Positions 24,043 to 35,200 of a stretch of DNA of 64,000 nucleotides are shown here, piece by piece. The notes under the pieces were generated by a model. That model was not told where the DNA came from and made no database searches. It was given only the letters and a program-made list of their open reading frames with translations. This DNA is from Entophlyctis helioformis. Its lineage: Eukaryota > Chytridiomycota > Chytridiomycetes > Chytridiales > Chytriomycetaceae. A program made the translations under genes and the position numbers. The stretch spans positions 21,246 to 85,245 of the forward strand of contig JAHLKH010000118.1 in assembly GCA_025526915.1 (NCBI GenBank), in the 5' to 3' direction. The stretch's first letter is position 1. Each line of letters starts with the position of its first letter.

Positions 24043-24136
24043 TGTGCCGACCGACTTTTGATGGCCTGTGTGTTTGTGCTGAGGTGAAATGAACGGTTGA
24101 TGCCGAGATCTCGAACTCTCTCTCTCTCTCCGTGAC

Positions 24137-25479
24137 ATGATCGTTTTCCGTGCAGCAGCAGCAGCCGCTCGTGCTGGCGCTGGCACTGGCGCTGTGGCCT
24201 CGCCTTGCACCGGCACTCTCGGTGTATTCTCGTACGCACGCCCACTCCCTACGTATCTCCCTCTTGCTCAGGCCGCCCTGAGCACAGCGTCTCAGCAACG
24301 TGCCTACTCTTCCAAGGGTTCCATGCGAGGCCGCCTCGTCGACTCGATTATCCTTGGTGCGTTGGTCACCAAACTGCATTCCATCGACGGCTCATGGCTG
24401 CATGACAGAGACGAGGCTGCTTTCGGCAGCGAGCGCCAGTCCTTCCAGGCACTGACATGCAAACCTTTGTGGCTCAGATCGGTGGGTGCCGCCCGAGAAG
24501 CTGCCTTTCCCGTACAACAAGGCCAATGCGGCAGTCGTCTGGGAGCGCATCAAAAAGTTCATCTTTGCAACTTGGAGGTTTGTCAGAATGGCCATGCGTA
24601 TGCTTGTGGTTGTCGTCGTCGTCGTCGTTGTTGTCGTTGTCGTGCTTGCTTGTTTGCTTACTTGTGTACAGTGTGTATCAGGTGCGCACAACGGTCAAGG
24701 GCTGGAAGCCTGGACCGTTTGGTCTGGAGACCCAGCGCATGTACATTGAGATGAACAAGGCGTTTGCCAAGTAAGGAAACCATCACTGCACGTTCAAGTC
24801 GTGCTCAAGCTGCGCCATGAGCAGCACTCGCCATCCATCATCGCCACATGCTAATAATCGTATCTTTTTGCTGCAGAGGCGACAAGAACGAACTGTCCAA
24901 ATATGTCTCGGACGGCATGCTGGCCGTAAGTCTCTTGGGGCATATCGGATCTGCCCAGATGGCAGTCAGTTGGAGCTGTCGCTTCTAACGTTGATATTCA
25001 ATCGGCATGGTGTCTGCAGAAACTCAACCCCGAGATCAAGTCCATGCAGAGACTCGGAGAGTACGTGTGGGAGGCACACGGTGCAGCGACTCGCCCACAC
25101 GTTGTGCACCTTGCGACAGCCAAGGTTGCACTCGAAAATGGTGAGCAGCGTCTGTCGCAAGTCACGGTTCGATTGGACGTTAAGCAGGTAAAGGTCACGT
25201 CTGCGTGTGCTCCTGTGATCCACATGCCAAGCCGTTCCAGTCTCTGACGATTGCCGTTTGGGCTAACGCGGCATGCGATGCGAACAAACATCGCCGTTCC
25301 ACTTGCAGTCCATGGCCATTTACAAGAACGGAAAGCTCATTGGTGGTAACCCCAACGAGCACAAGACCATTGTTGAATATGTGGTGATGGAAAAGTGGCT
25401 TGATGGCAGATGGGCAGAGACAAACTGGAAGATTGCCGGAAAGATCCCTGCCCCATCTCAGCAGGCGTCTTCTGCATAA
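24137..25479 (+). CDS. MRPL45: Mitochondrial large ribosomal subunit protein mL45 / MBA1-like
   Basis: Exon 1 (24137-24356) opens MIVFRAAAAAARAGAGTGAV, an Arg/Ala-rich presequence. It joins to DRWVPPEKLPFPYNKANAAV (24478 on), SVYQVRTTVKGWKPGPFGLE, GDKNELSKYVSDGMLA, KLNPEIKSMQRLGEYVWEAH with GEQRLSQVTVRLDVKQ, and the last exon SMAIYKNGKLIGGNPNEHKT then VEYVVMEKWLDGRWAETNWK. The segment VTVRLDVKQ followed by an AIY strand and EYVV-E-W matches the Tim44-like fold of mL45 and yeast Mba1, which hold mitoribosomes at the inner membrane. Tim44 itself is less likely because the long N-terminal ATP-binding region is missing. The intron at about 24590-24670 is rich in GTC/GTT repeats. Confidence 0.8.
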
Positions 25480-25549
25480 ACAAGCGCATCCATCCTTTTA
25501 CACCATTCCTCTACGCAGCCGAGCGACTGTATCTTGAATGCAGATTCAT

Positions 25550-25750
25550 TCAAAGCGCCTTCTTGAGCTGCTTGAGGCAGTTGGGGCAGATGTGGTGAAT
25601 GCGCTTGTCTGTACCGCAGATGGGGCACTTGGTGATGTTGCGAAGTGGCTCGATCCACTTTGGTGCATTGCGTATTCTCTGTCCAGGCAAGAAACCGCCA
25701 AGTTTGTCAGTCAGTCGGTCAGTCGGTCAGTCAGTCAGTCGGTCAGTTGG

Positions 25751-25801
<51 letters not shown>

Positions 25802-26137
25802 TCAAGGAACACTGGTTCGTAGACGGTGTGCTGCCACACCACGGAGAGCACCGGCACGGGCGGAATGCATGACCGGCCAGCATGTCCTGAGACACTGGTT
25901 CGCTTGCAAGCAAGCTGGCTGCTGATCAGGACACCGTGCCGGCGTTGCTGTTTCTCACTGGTGCCCCTGCGCAGCCTCGACGCTGCTCGTCCCTCTGCAA
26001 AGGCGTACCTTGGTGCGGTGCGTTGTGCGCTTCTTTGGCACGGCCATGAGAATGCCCTCCAGCCATCCCCACGCTACTGCAGGCAGTGCCGCAACAGTGT
26101 TCAGAACACTGTAGCGTGCAAGTGTTGCAACGATCAT
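25550..26137 (-). CDS. MRPL32: Mitochondrial ribosomal protein bL32m
   Basis: Two exons, 26137-26009 and 25678-25550, both of exactly 43 codons and joining in phase 0. Exon 1 encodes a targeting leader MIVATLARYSVLNTVAALPA and then the mature start MAVPKKRTTHRTK, the hallmark N-terminus of L32. Exon 2 encodes RIRNAPKWIEPLRNITKCPI followed by the rest of a zinc ribbon with paired CPIC and CPNC cysteines, ending CLKQLKKAL. The protein is a component of the mitochondrial large subunit; in yeast the homologue is matured by the m-AAA protease. The 330-bp intron is unusually long for this window and holds tetranucleotide repeats. The gene is 132 bp downstream of the dynein stop on the same strand. 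Confidence 0.93.
25706..25800. repeat. Tetranucleotide arrays GTCA/GTCG and AGCC in the bL32m intron
   Basis: About 47 bp of GTCAGTCGGTCA-type units (25706-25752) pass directly into about 48 bp of perfect AGCC units (25753-25800). Both sit inside the single intron of bL32m. Confidence 0.95.
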
Positions 26138-26282
26138 GCCCAATTCGCAATGTGGGGCAACGATTTCAATAACGAATCCATTGAAAATGATAGGTCGTTG
26201 TCGCAACGCTGCATTCACGATCGGCAGAAAGGGCCGCTTGGGTGGTTGCCCCAAAGGCAAGACCATCCCATCACAAGAGCAT

Positions 26283-29200
26283 TTATGCCAGAGATGCCAA
26301 CGCAGCCGTGCCGCGCTTGACCCAAAACTCGTGGTCGTGCACGCCGGCTTTGAGCTCCATGGCAATGATAAACGACGGACGCTCTCTGGAGTCGGCGCAG
26401 AAAAGTTAGATACCACGCATTCCACGTCCGGCTTCCTGCGCACCCTGCTCACCTTGTTCCTGATCGCACGGGGAAATAGTAGAGAGGACAGATGTACACG
26501 CCCTTGTTCGGCTTCTTGCGTGCTTCGATGGGCCTGAACTGGATCGGGGGAAGCGGCGTGATCAGCTCCATCGACCGTGGCTCCTTGAGGCAGTTGTTCT
26601 TCTTGTCCCAACTGTCAATGCAATCCATGCACGGTAATCAGCATACGCGGCAGATGATTTGGTCGATGCTCTCAGCAGTACCTTGCACCCTCCAGATACA
26701 AGCCGCGAATGTAGACCCCATCTTTGGCGCCTTGGTTGACAGGCTCATCTTCCTGCATTGGGGTGTATTCCCATGCCAGAATGTCCACTGGGACACTGTT
26801 CTTGCGCGCGGCCTTTTGGAGCACTGCGGTGAGGAACCCTGTTGGGAATGTGAACGCGCCGAGCCAGAACTGGCGTGGCTCATTGCTGCTCAAGCATCAC
26901 CAGCGAATCCAAACAATGCGTCAGTCACAATGGCTCTCGACAGTCTGCGCAACCAGTCGTTCATGCAATGTAACGCGTCTAGCTGCGCTTGTCTCACAAT
27001 GCACACAGTTGACTTACCCTTTGGCCCACTCAGCAAAGTGCTCAATGCGCAGCACAAGATCGCGAGTCCATGCAGCCAGCGGCTTGAGAGATGCATACGT
27101 TCTGCTCCACAGTGGCGGCACTTTTCCTTCAAAGATCGATCCAAACGTCTCTTCGAGCTCAGGCGACATCACAACGATTCCCTTGAGACCCTTCTGCAGA
27201 TCCTCAAGCGAACGCCTGATTTTCTGGAGGAGATCGTTGTACCGCTTGAGCTCTTGCAGCAACACGACGTTGAAGGGGTTCATGTCGTGTCTGACCATTT
27301 GGTAGGTGGCCTCGTAGTCAATGTCGTCAGGCACGCGCTTCAAAATATCTGCGGCAACTGCAAGAACCTTGTCTTCGCGACTAGCACCGCCAACAACAGA
27401 AATCTGCGGCTGAAGGGACAGCAGTGTCTCGAGTATGTTGCCAGATTCACGGATCTGGCTAGCAATATCCGCATTGGCGTGCTGGCCAAAGACTTCGGGC
27501 TTGTCGACCGATGGAAGCGTGGTCACGTACTCGCGGAAGCTCACAAGGTCCTTGTTTTCCGGGATAAAGTACTGCGCCATCGACGAGAGGTGGTACTGTG
27601 GCGTTGTCAGGGCTTCTTCGTTTAGGAACTGATTGATGTAGCTCCGAAGAATGCGGCGATCCCAGTCGTCTGTCACGCGTCCGCCGTAGTTGGCCTCGGC
27701 AATCAGGTACTTGAGAGCGTCCCATGGTATCGCGTCGTATTCGTCCAACAGCACCACCATCAGGTTCTCGCAAATGTCAAAGTCCGAGTCGTTGAAGTCG
27801 CACACGACATTCCAGCCGAGCGATTGAAACTTTTTGCGCTCAAGCAGGATGCTATGGAAGAAGCAGAGCGAAAAGATGAGGGGCCGGTACACGTCCGTTT
27901 TGGTGCAGCGATGGAATGCTTCGTCGGTGATCACCGTGCTCAACAGACGCGTCAAGTTTGCTCTGAGCCCCTTTGGCGGCTCCGTTGTCATCTTGAGACC
28001 GACTTGCAAGATCGAGATCGGGAAGTTGGGGTGCGGGCTGCTCGACAGCCACAGCCTAAAGTCAGGGTGTGGATTCTCGCCTGGGATCGTTTCAATGATC
28101 TTGTCCAGCGTGGGCATCCATGAAATCGACAGGTGACAGTTGGCGAGGAACACCCAGTTGCCCTCGCGCAGACCATCTTGAATCATCCGTGTCGCCTTTG
28201 GAGCTTGTCCTTGGCCAAGCGAGAGATGGTTGAAGCGGTCACCCATGTTCTTCTTTTGCGCCAGCTGGAAGAGCGACGACGTGGGATCAACTCCAGGAGA
28301 AAGCACAAAGATGAGCGGCGTTTTGGGCGACGAGTCTGCCAGAATGTCAGAAATGTCCAGGATCGGCGGCTCGATAAACTTTTGCCCAAGGTTGTTGGCG
28401 ACAAACGTCGATGCGCAAAAGATGACGCGGTCGGGCCGAAGAGACCGCACAACCAGCATTTTCTGTAGATCGTTGAGCTTGTTTTCCCAGTCTCCGGGCA
28501 GCGCAAGCTCGTCGGGCTCGCTGCTCATGAACCACGCCTTCCATTCGCGCTCCGACTGCTCAATCGAACTGACAACGCCTGCAAGAGTCGCCAGGCCATC
28601 CAGCTCGGTCAGGTTGTCCCAAGCATCGTCCGTGATCCTATGTTTTGATCGAATACGCGCAAAGCAGACAATCAAAGCATTGCGGTAAGCCAACCAGCCC
28701 TCCGCTATCTACAAACTGCTGCGGGAGGATCTAATACACACATAGGGGCCGTGCCATATGAGCAGAAACATACCATTCAGAGCAGGGGTTGGGTGGCTGT
28801 GCGTCCTTGTCCAGAACTTGCCCGCCACGGAGCAAAAAGTCGTACTCTTCCTTGTTGAGCTTTCCGTTCGCCTCCATAATCTTGACCGTCATCTGGAACG
28901 CAAACAGCATCTTGTGCTTCTCAAACAACCCGCGACAAGTGTTCTTGTACACCGAGTACGTGTGGTAGTCATTGAGGGAGAGGATGCGCTCGTTGATGTC
29001 CTCGTACCTTTTGCTCTTGGCAATCGACTTTTCAAACAGCTCGACGTACGCATCAAGCGAAAACTGGTACATGGGATCCACCGACGCCAAGTCGTTCAGC
29101 ACAAAGTACAGGATCGACGCCCTCTGTGCAGCCGGACGGTACGCCTCGCGTGCCGCGTCGATCCGCTTTTCGGTTTGCTCACTGACTACGAGCTGCTGAG

Positions 29201-32200
29201 TCACCTCCTCGGCAATCGACTTGGAGGACTGAAGCGTGTTGACAAGCTTTTCGTCGTCGAGCAGAGAGCCTTGTGCTGTGCTAAGCAGATGCAAAATCTC
29301 GTCCTCGAGCTCAATAAGCTTCTTCTTTGCTGCAGCGACACTCGACACAAGCGTGTTTTTCTGCTCCTCCAGCTCGGGCTTCTCGCGTCGCACAATAATG
29401 CCCAGCAGCTGATCTTCGAGACCCTTTTCCTTGACAGCAAAGTTGACAATGGTCGCCTTGGCAAACACTTCCGGCGAGTACTTGGGGTTTGCCAGCTTGG
29501 TGGTAATGTAGAAGCGGAACTCGGGATTGTACTCTACCTCTTTCTCGCCAAGCATGATGATGAGCATCCCGCCTTTCTTGATAATTGACTTGTTGAGGAT
29601 AGGGTCCAGTGCAGGATCGATGGTCTCAAGGATGCCTTGAAGGAGCACCGGCACGCCAAACTGCACTGCGCTTTCCAGCGTCCGCAAAAAGTCTGGCTGT
29701 TTCAAGTCGATGATCTTGAGGTCGCGCTTCTGCTCCATGTTCTTGATCCAGTTGTTGGCTTGTCCCTGCGGATCAATCATCAGTGGCCAACGCCGACCGC
29801 GCGTCACAATAATGCCGTTTTCGGCCGAGAAGGCGTCGCTCGGCAGACCCTGAAGATTCCAGTCGCGGATCTCGACTGCCTTGCCAATAAACGCGTCAAA
29901 CGAAAACTCGGGATTGAACGGGATCTCAAGGGCCTTGATTTGTGCGAGCCAGATGCCGTTGACGAGAGACTGGCGGTACACGGAGTTGAAGGGTCCGGCA
30001 TACGACAGGAATGCCGCAGCGAGAAGGCAGTCTCCAGGAAGGTAGCGCATCGCTTCTTCGTACTTGCGGATGCTATTCTCCCATCGATCGCGCTCGCCAG
30101 AAAGTCCCGACACGAGTTTTTCGGCTCTTGACAGTTTGAGCTCTGTCTGCTCCGAGTCTTGCCTGAGCTTTTCCTTCAGCGACACCTTGTCGTCGTACTG
30201 ATTCTTGAGCTCGACCAGCTTGTCTTGGATCTCTTGAAGCTTGGACTTGGCTTCTTTGAGCGTTTTCTGCTTCTTCTCGAGCGTTTCTTGAGCCGCACGC
30301 AGCTTTTCCTTCTTTGGCGCAACCTGGCGGAAAATGATGCCTGGTGCAGATATGAGCATCGCGTTGTGAGTCTGAGCATCAAGCTCCGATGGCAGTGCCG
30401 TTCAGGCTTGCGAATTCAAGGCCAACTTACCGTACGTCTCCATGGCACGCACCCACATGCACAGAGACTTGGAGGCGCCAGAGACTCGCCCCACAATGTC
30501 GGGCTGGAAGTTTTCGTCGGAGCAATACTGCGAGATACGCTTCAGGATCTTGTCTGAAATGTTGTCCTTGTCAAAGTTGACGAGCTGCTTGATAAAGTAC
30601 GGGTTTCCGAGCTGGCGCTTGGCTTCGTCCCACGTCGGCTCGCACTTTTTAAGCACCATGACAGCTTCCATGACTTTTTCGACGAGCGGTGGAGGCTTGC
30701 CGTATGACCGGATTTCGTTGAGATCCTTCTTGTTGATGGCCTCTAGAGCCTTGACGGCCGAATTGAGCGCAGGCATCGCAAGATCCAAATCTGCCTGGGC
30801 CGCTTCGGCGACAGCACGAACTTCCTCCTCTTCCACGCCAAGCTTTTCTGCTTTTGCCGTGACGCTTTTGGCCTGCTCGTCAGCCTCGCGCTTTTGCTGC
30901 ACAATCACAACCAGGTAGTCCTCGCACTGCTTTTGGTACTGGGCCACCTGCTTCTTGGCGACTTCCAGCTCGACGGAAATCTGCTCGACGTTCTGGCGTG
31001 TGTCGTCCAACTTGCTGAGACCGTTCTTGAGCTTGAATGCGGCATCGCCAATCTCTTTTCGCTTTTCACGCAGCAGCTCGCGATACCCAGTCACAAGCTC
31101 GAGATAGTTGATGGGTGTTACGTAGTTGTAGCGCTTCAGCTCTGCAATCATCTTGATAGAGGTGTCGACGACGGATGTGTGAACAGACACAAAGACCTGT
31201 GAAACGCCGCGCTTGATCTGGTCCGAGCCAAGGTCAACATCGCCCAGATACTTGAGTGCAACTTCCAGCAGCGCGTCCTCTGGCCATTCCGAGAACCAGT
31301 CGATGGTGGTACAGTTGATCAACGACGGAAACATGCGCAGTCGGTTACGGAATGCCTCGCCAACTGGACTCATGCCGAGAACCACATGGAGATTGCTGCG
31401 GACACGCTCAATGAACAGGTTCCAGAGAGCATCGCCGATCTCGTTTGTCTTGGTCGCCGCCTGAAGACTCTGCTTGATATCGCTCAGCTCGTCGGCAGCA
31501 AACAGGTTTGGCACCTGCCGTTCAACACGTAAACAGCCAATCGAGCCAATGTTGGAGCAGTATCAGCCAATGCCATCCCAATGATCTGAAGCAGAAAGGG
31601 ATGCATAGAGTGCCAAAACTTGCCTCGCCGCTACTCAGGATATTGCTCAAGTCTTCAAGGAAGCTGTTGTTGATGATCTGCTGGTCAGTAAACAGGAACG
31701 TTGTCGGCTTGCTGTCAATGCCCGTTTGTCTGTATAGCTTCTTGAGGTCTTCGCGGAAGTCCGTGTGGCGGTAGTGCTTCGAGATCTTGATCTGAAACAC
31801 GTTGCAGCCAACGACATAGGATGCCAGCCGGGTCAAGGATTGTCTGCCCGAGCCGCCGACGCCGATCAGAAGAACGTTGCCGCAGGGCTGGCGCAGGATT
31901 CTTGTGATACGGCAAATGTGTTCGATGGCGTCAAAGAAGAGCACAAGGTCGATCTGCACAAAGCCGGGCTCCATGTTATAGTCCATAAGCTTTTCCTCCA
32001 TGAAACGTTTCAGCTTGTCCGTATCGGCAATCTCCTCGTACAAGAGATTATCTGTGTTGGGACTCATAAAATCTCCAAAGAGCGGCAGCCGTTTTTCGCC
32101 GCACAGTTGCTGAAGCGACGAGCTAAAGTGCGAGCCAAGCTTATCGTCGATCAGCTTCTTGAAAAACTCGCGGTCGGGCTTGTCCACGAGGCGGTCGTGG

Positions 32201-35200
32201 AAGACGCGAAGGAGCTCGTGCACCCAGAGCTTGGTGACCGTCTCGCGCGAGTCGTAGTATTCGCGATTGGCACGAAGCAGGCCCTGGAAGACTTTGGAAA
32301 TGTCGCGCAGGTTGAACAGATAGTGCATCTTGGCCGGCGTTGGCAGGAGCTGCGCAACCACAGTGTGGTAAATTTCGATGGTGGCGTGTGTGATTATATC
32401 ACCCAGTGGCTTGACGTCTTCTTCAAAGTCCTGCAACTTTTGGTTGATGATGGTGCCAAACACGCGCGTGATGGATTGCTCGTTGGGGAACGTCATGTTG
32501 AGCACATTGAAGCGTGCTTGGATGCGCGGACTGATTGGGTTGCGGCCACCGCCCGGCGGGCCCATAGCCGCAACCATCAGGATGTCGTTGAGGTACTTGA
32601 GCGTCTGCTTCTGGCGATCATAGCAGAATCCATAGTCCATCCAGTGCCGGATGAACTCGAGAGGCGGCTGCGAACCAAAAGTGTCCTTCATCGGCATGTT
32701 GAAGTCGTCAATAAATGCCAATAGGTGCTTGCCGCCCACTGGAACAAACACGTTCTTGGTGCGCTTCTCCAGCTTGCCCTCGATGATGTTTTGCACTCCG
32801 CCCGACGACGTTTGCGCAGATGTGTTGATGACAAGAATGTTGAAGCCAATGTCTTGAGAAAAGATGACGTTCTGGACGAGTGATGTCTTGCCCGTGCCAA
32901 CGTCACCAACGAGCAGAACGGGATTGCGCTTCGAAATGAGCGACCGCAAAATGAACTCGTTGCGGACCGTGTCAATGGTCGGCACAAAGATCTTGTAAAA
33001 CGGCACGTTTGGAGCATATCGCCATCCGCTTGGCAGCTTATCTTCCCACGGAGTCCAGCCTTTTGTTTGCTTGTCGACATAGTACTCAAAGATGGTGTCT
33101 TTGCTTGGGAACTGGCCTTCGATCTCGCGAAGGAATGAGTCAAACTTGTGCCGACTCTCTTCAGTAAGCGACCCGCCGAGAGCCCAGATAACCGAAAATA
33201 GAAACCAAAGCTCGACCATGCGTCCGTGCGTGTCGGGCTCGTCTGGATTGACGCCGTTTTCTGCAATAATCACATGGCATTCAAGCCCCATCAAGGCAGT
33301 GTGGTTAGAAGTCACATCCTTTGCATGTAAACCAAAGACACCGTTGCAAACCGAGGTCGATGGGCGTGCGTGCTTACCAAGGGTAGCAACCGAGTCAAAC
33401 AGCCGACAGAACGACCTGATAGCGCTTGCTTCTGGTACAGGGACGAGTTCTGCGCACGTGCGTCTGAATTCGAGGGTTTGGGCAATGTACTTGTCGATCA
33501 ACCGACGAATAATGTCAATGGACTGCTTGTCGTCGCGCGTTACAATCCAAGACTCGACAAATGGTTTCCATCCAAGATCCTTGTAGTCCATGTAGATCAT
33601 TCCGCAGCGGCTGACAGTCGCAGGAGAAGCGGTCGACAGATTCTCGACTTCAAACAGGAGCGAGACTTGCTCAGGCAGAGCTATGCGCTCGCCGTTAATC
33701 AGCGTCAGAACCTTGTTGTCGTCCAGCACAGTGTTGCCAACGACGACTGGCCGCGATGCTGCAAGGACCGTGCCGTCTGGCGCAGTTTCCTGCACGCGAC
33801 GGAACACGATGAGGTTCTGCTTCGTGGGCACCGTCACGCACCACACGGTGCCGCTCCATGTCCTGGTTGTGCACTCGTCGCGGACGTGAAGCTGCGGCTG
33901 CGCGTCTTGCGGCTTGTCGCTGAACCACACCTTCCAGTGGAGTGCTGATGCAGCAATGGGCACTGCGCACTGCTTGATGCCGTCCTGGTTATCGCCAGAT
34001 TGTGACTGCAGCTCAAAGTGTGTCGAGAAGCCAGCGAGCAGCAGCACGCGAGTAAGCTCGTCACGGAATCTCGCAGACGACGTGCCGATGCAGTCGTCGC
34101 TCTCTTGACGGCGGTTGTCATTGGCATTGCAGCCTGCAGCGTGTGATCCGTCGGCGCACTTGAGACCGCGAACAATGGCCCGGAGCGCATCGCCGCTCAG
34201 ATGGCGATGCACCCAGTACCAGAACCAATCGACAGACTTGACGTCCTCTGCAGCCGGAGGCGACGGCTCAGACATGGACGTGTCATGCAGACGCGCAATC
34301 GTCGCCAACACATCAACGCGTCTGGCTTTGCACGGAGCATCTGCACTAGGCTCAGATGCAACACGCTTGGCTGGAGGACGCTGCTGAGAAGACTCTGGCG
34401 GCTTGTTCTCTGCGTCCTTGGCAAGGTGCGGTGGACCGCGAAGCAGCAGATCAGACAGTTGCTGCTCGACACTCTCTGCCGGCACCACTGGTCTGTACCG
34501 TCCGAGCGGAACACCACTGCCACGCATCAGTGCTCCCTCCAGTGCAGCGACTTCGCACCAATAGCCCTTGTACTTGTGGCCGTACTGGCGAGCAAAGTAG
34601 CTCCACCAGCAACGCGCAGTGATGGTGAACGAGCACTGGCCGCTGGAACGTGCCGCGGACTTGAAGTAGCCATCGCATTCGGTCATATCCCGGTCTGCCA
34701 GTGGAGCATCTTTGAGCTTCTGCAGTCCAACGGCAGCGAGAAGTCCTTCGAGGTATGCACAGTCGCGAGGCTTGGCCACAGCAAAGCATACACCACGTTG
34801 GGAAGAGCCGAGATGGCCATTGCCGAGCCAGTAGCCGTACAGCTCGAGGAACGCGTACGCCTGCTCTGCCGTCTTGAGACCAAGCGCATCCATGAATGGC
34901 AACGACAGCAGATCGTCCTGCGCCGGCATGAATCCGAGCTCGGCATTGGTGCGCAGCTGTGCCACCGTGCTCTCGTCCTGCTCTCCGGCTGCGACAACCT
35001 CGTCTGCGCGGAGGATGCGGTATGCAGGCGGGCTGTCGACATCGGTGCGCCACTTCCGCTGGCCGCTGGTGCTTTGGCGGGTTGGTGCAACCATGGCGTA
35101 CATGCGGTGGTTGGCGGTTGGACTGAGATCCACGTTGTTGCACACAGTTCGGCTTCCTAGACGCGAATCCTTGTGCACAGCCGCTCTGCCCTTGAAGTCA

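Noticed and set aside
25706..25800. Tetranucleotide array as a CRISPR or satellite locus
   Set aside because: Units are four bases with no spacers, inside an intron of a eukaryotic gene.
26492..27625. 377-codon open frame on the + strand
   Set aside because: It lies antisense to the dynein C-terminal exons and shows no family pattern; it follows from codon bias of the real gene.
31765..32724. 319-codon open frame on the + strand, and similar ones at 28758-29588, 34201-35160, 36439-37344 and 38825-39706
   Set aside because: All are antisense to dynein exons or to the intein and match nothing recognisable.
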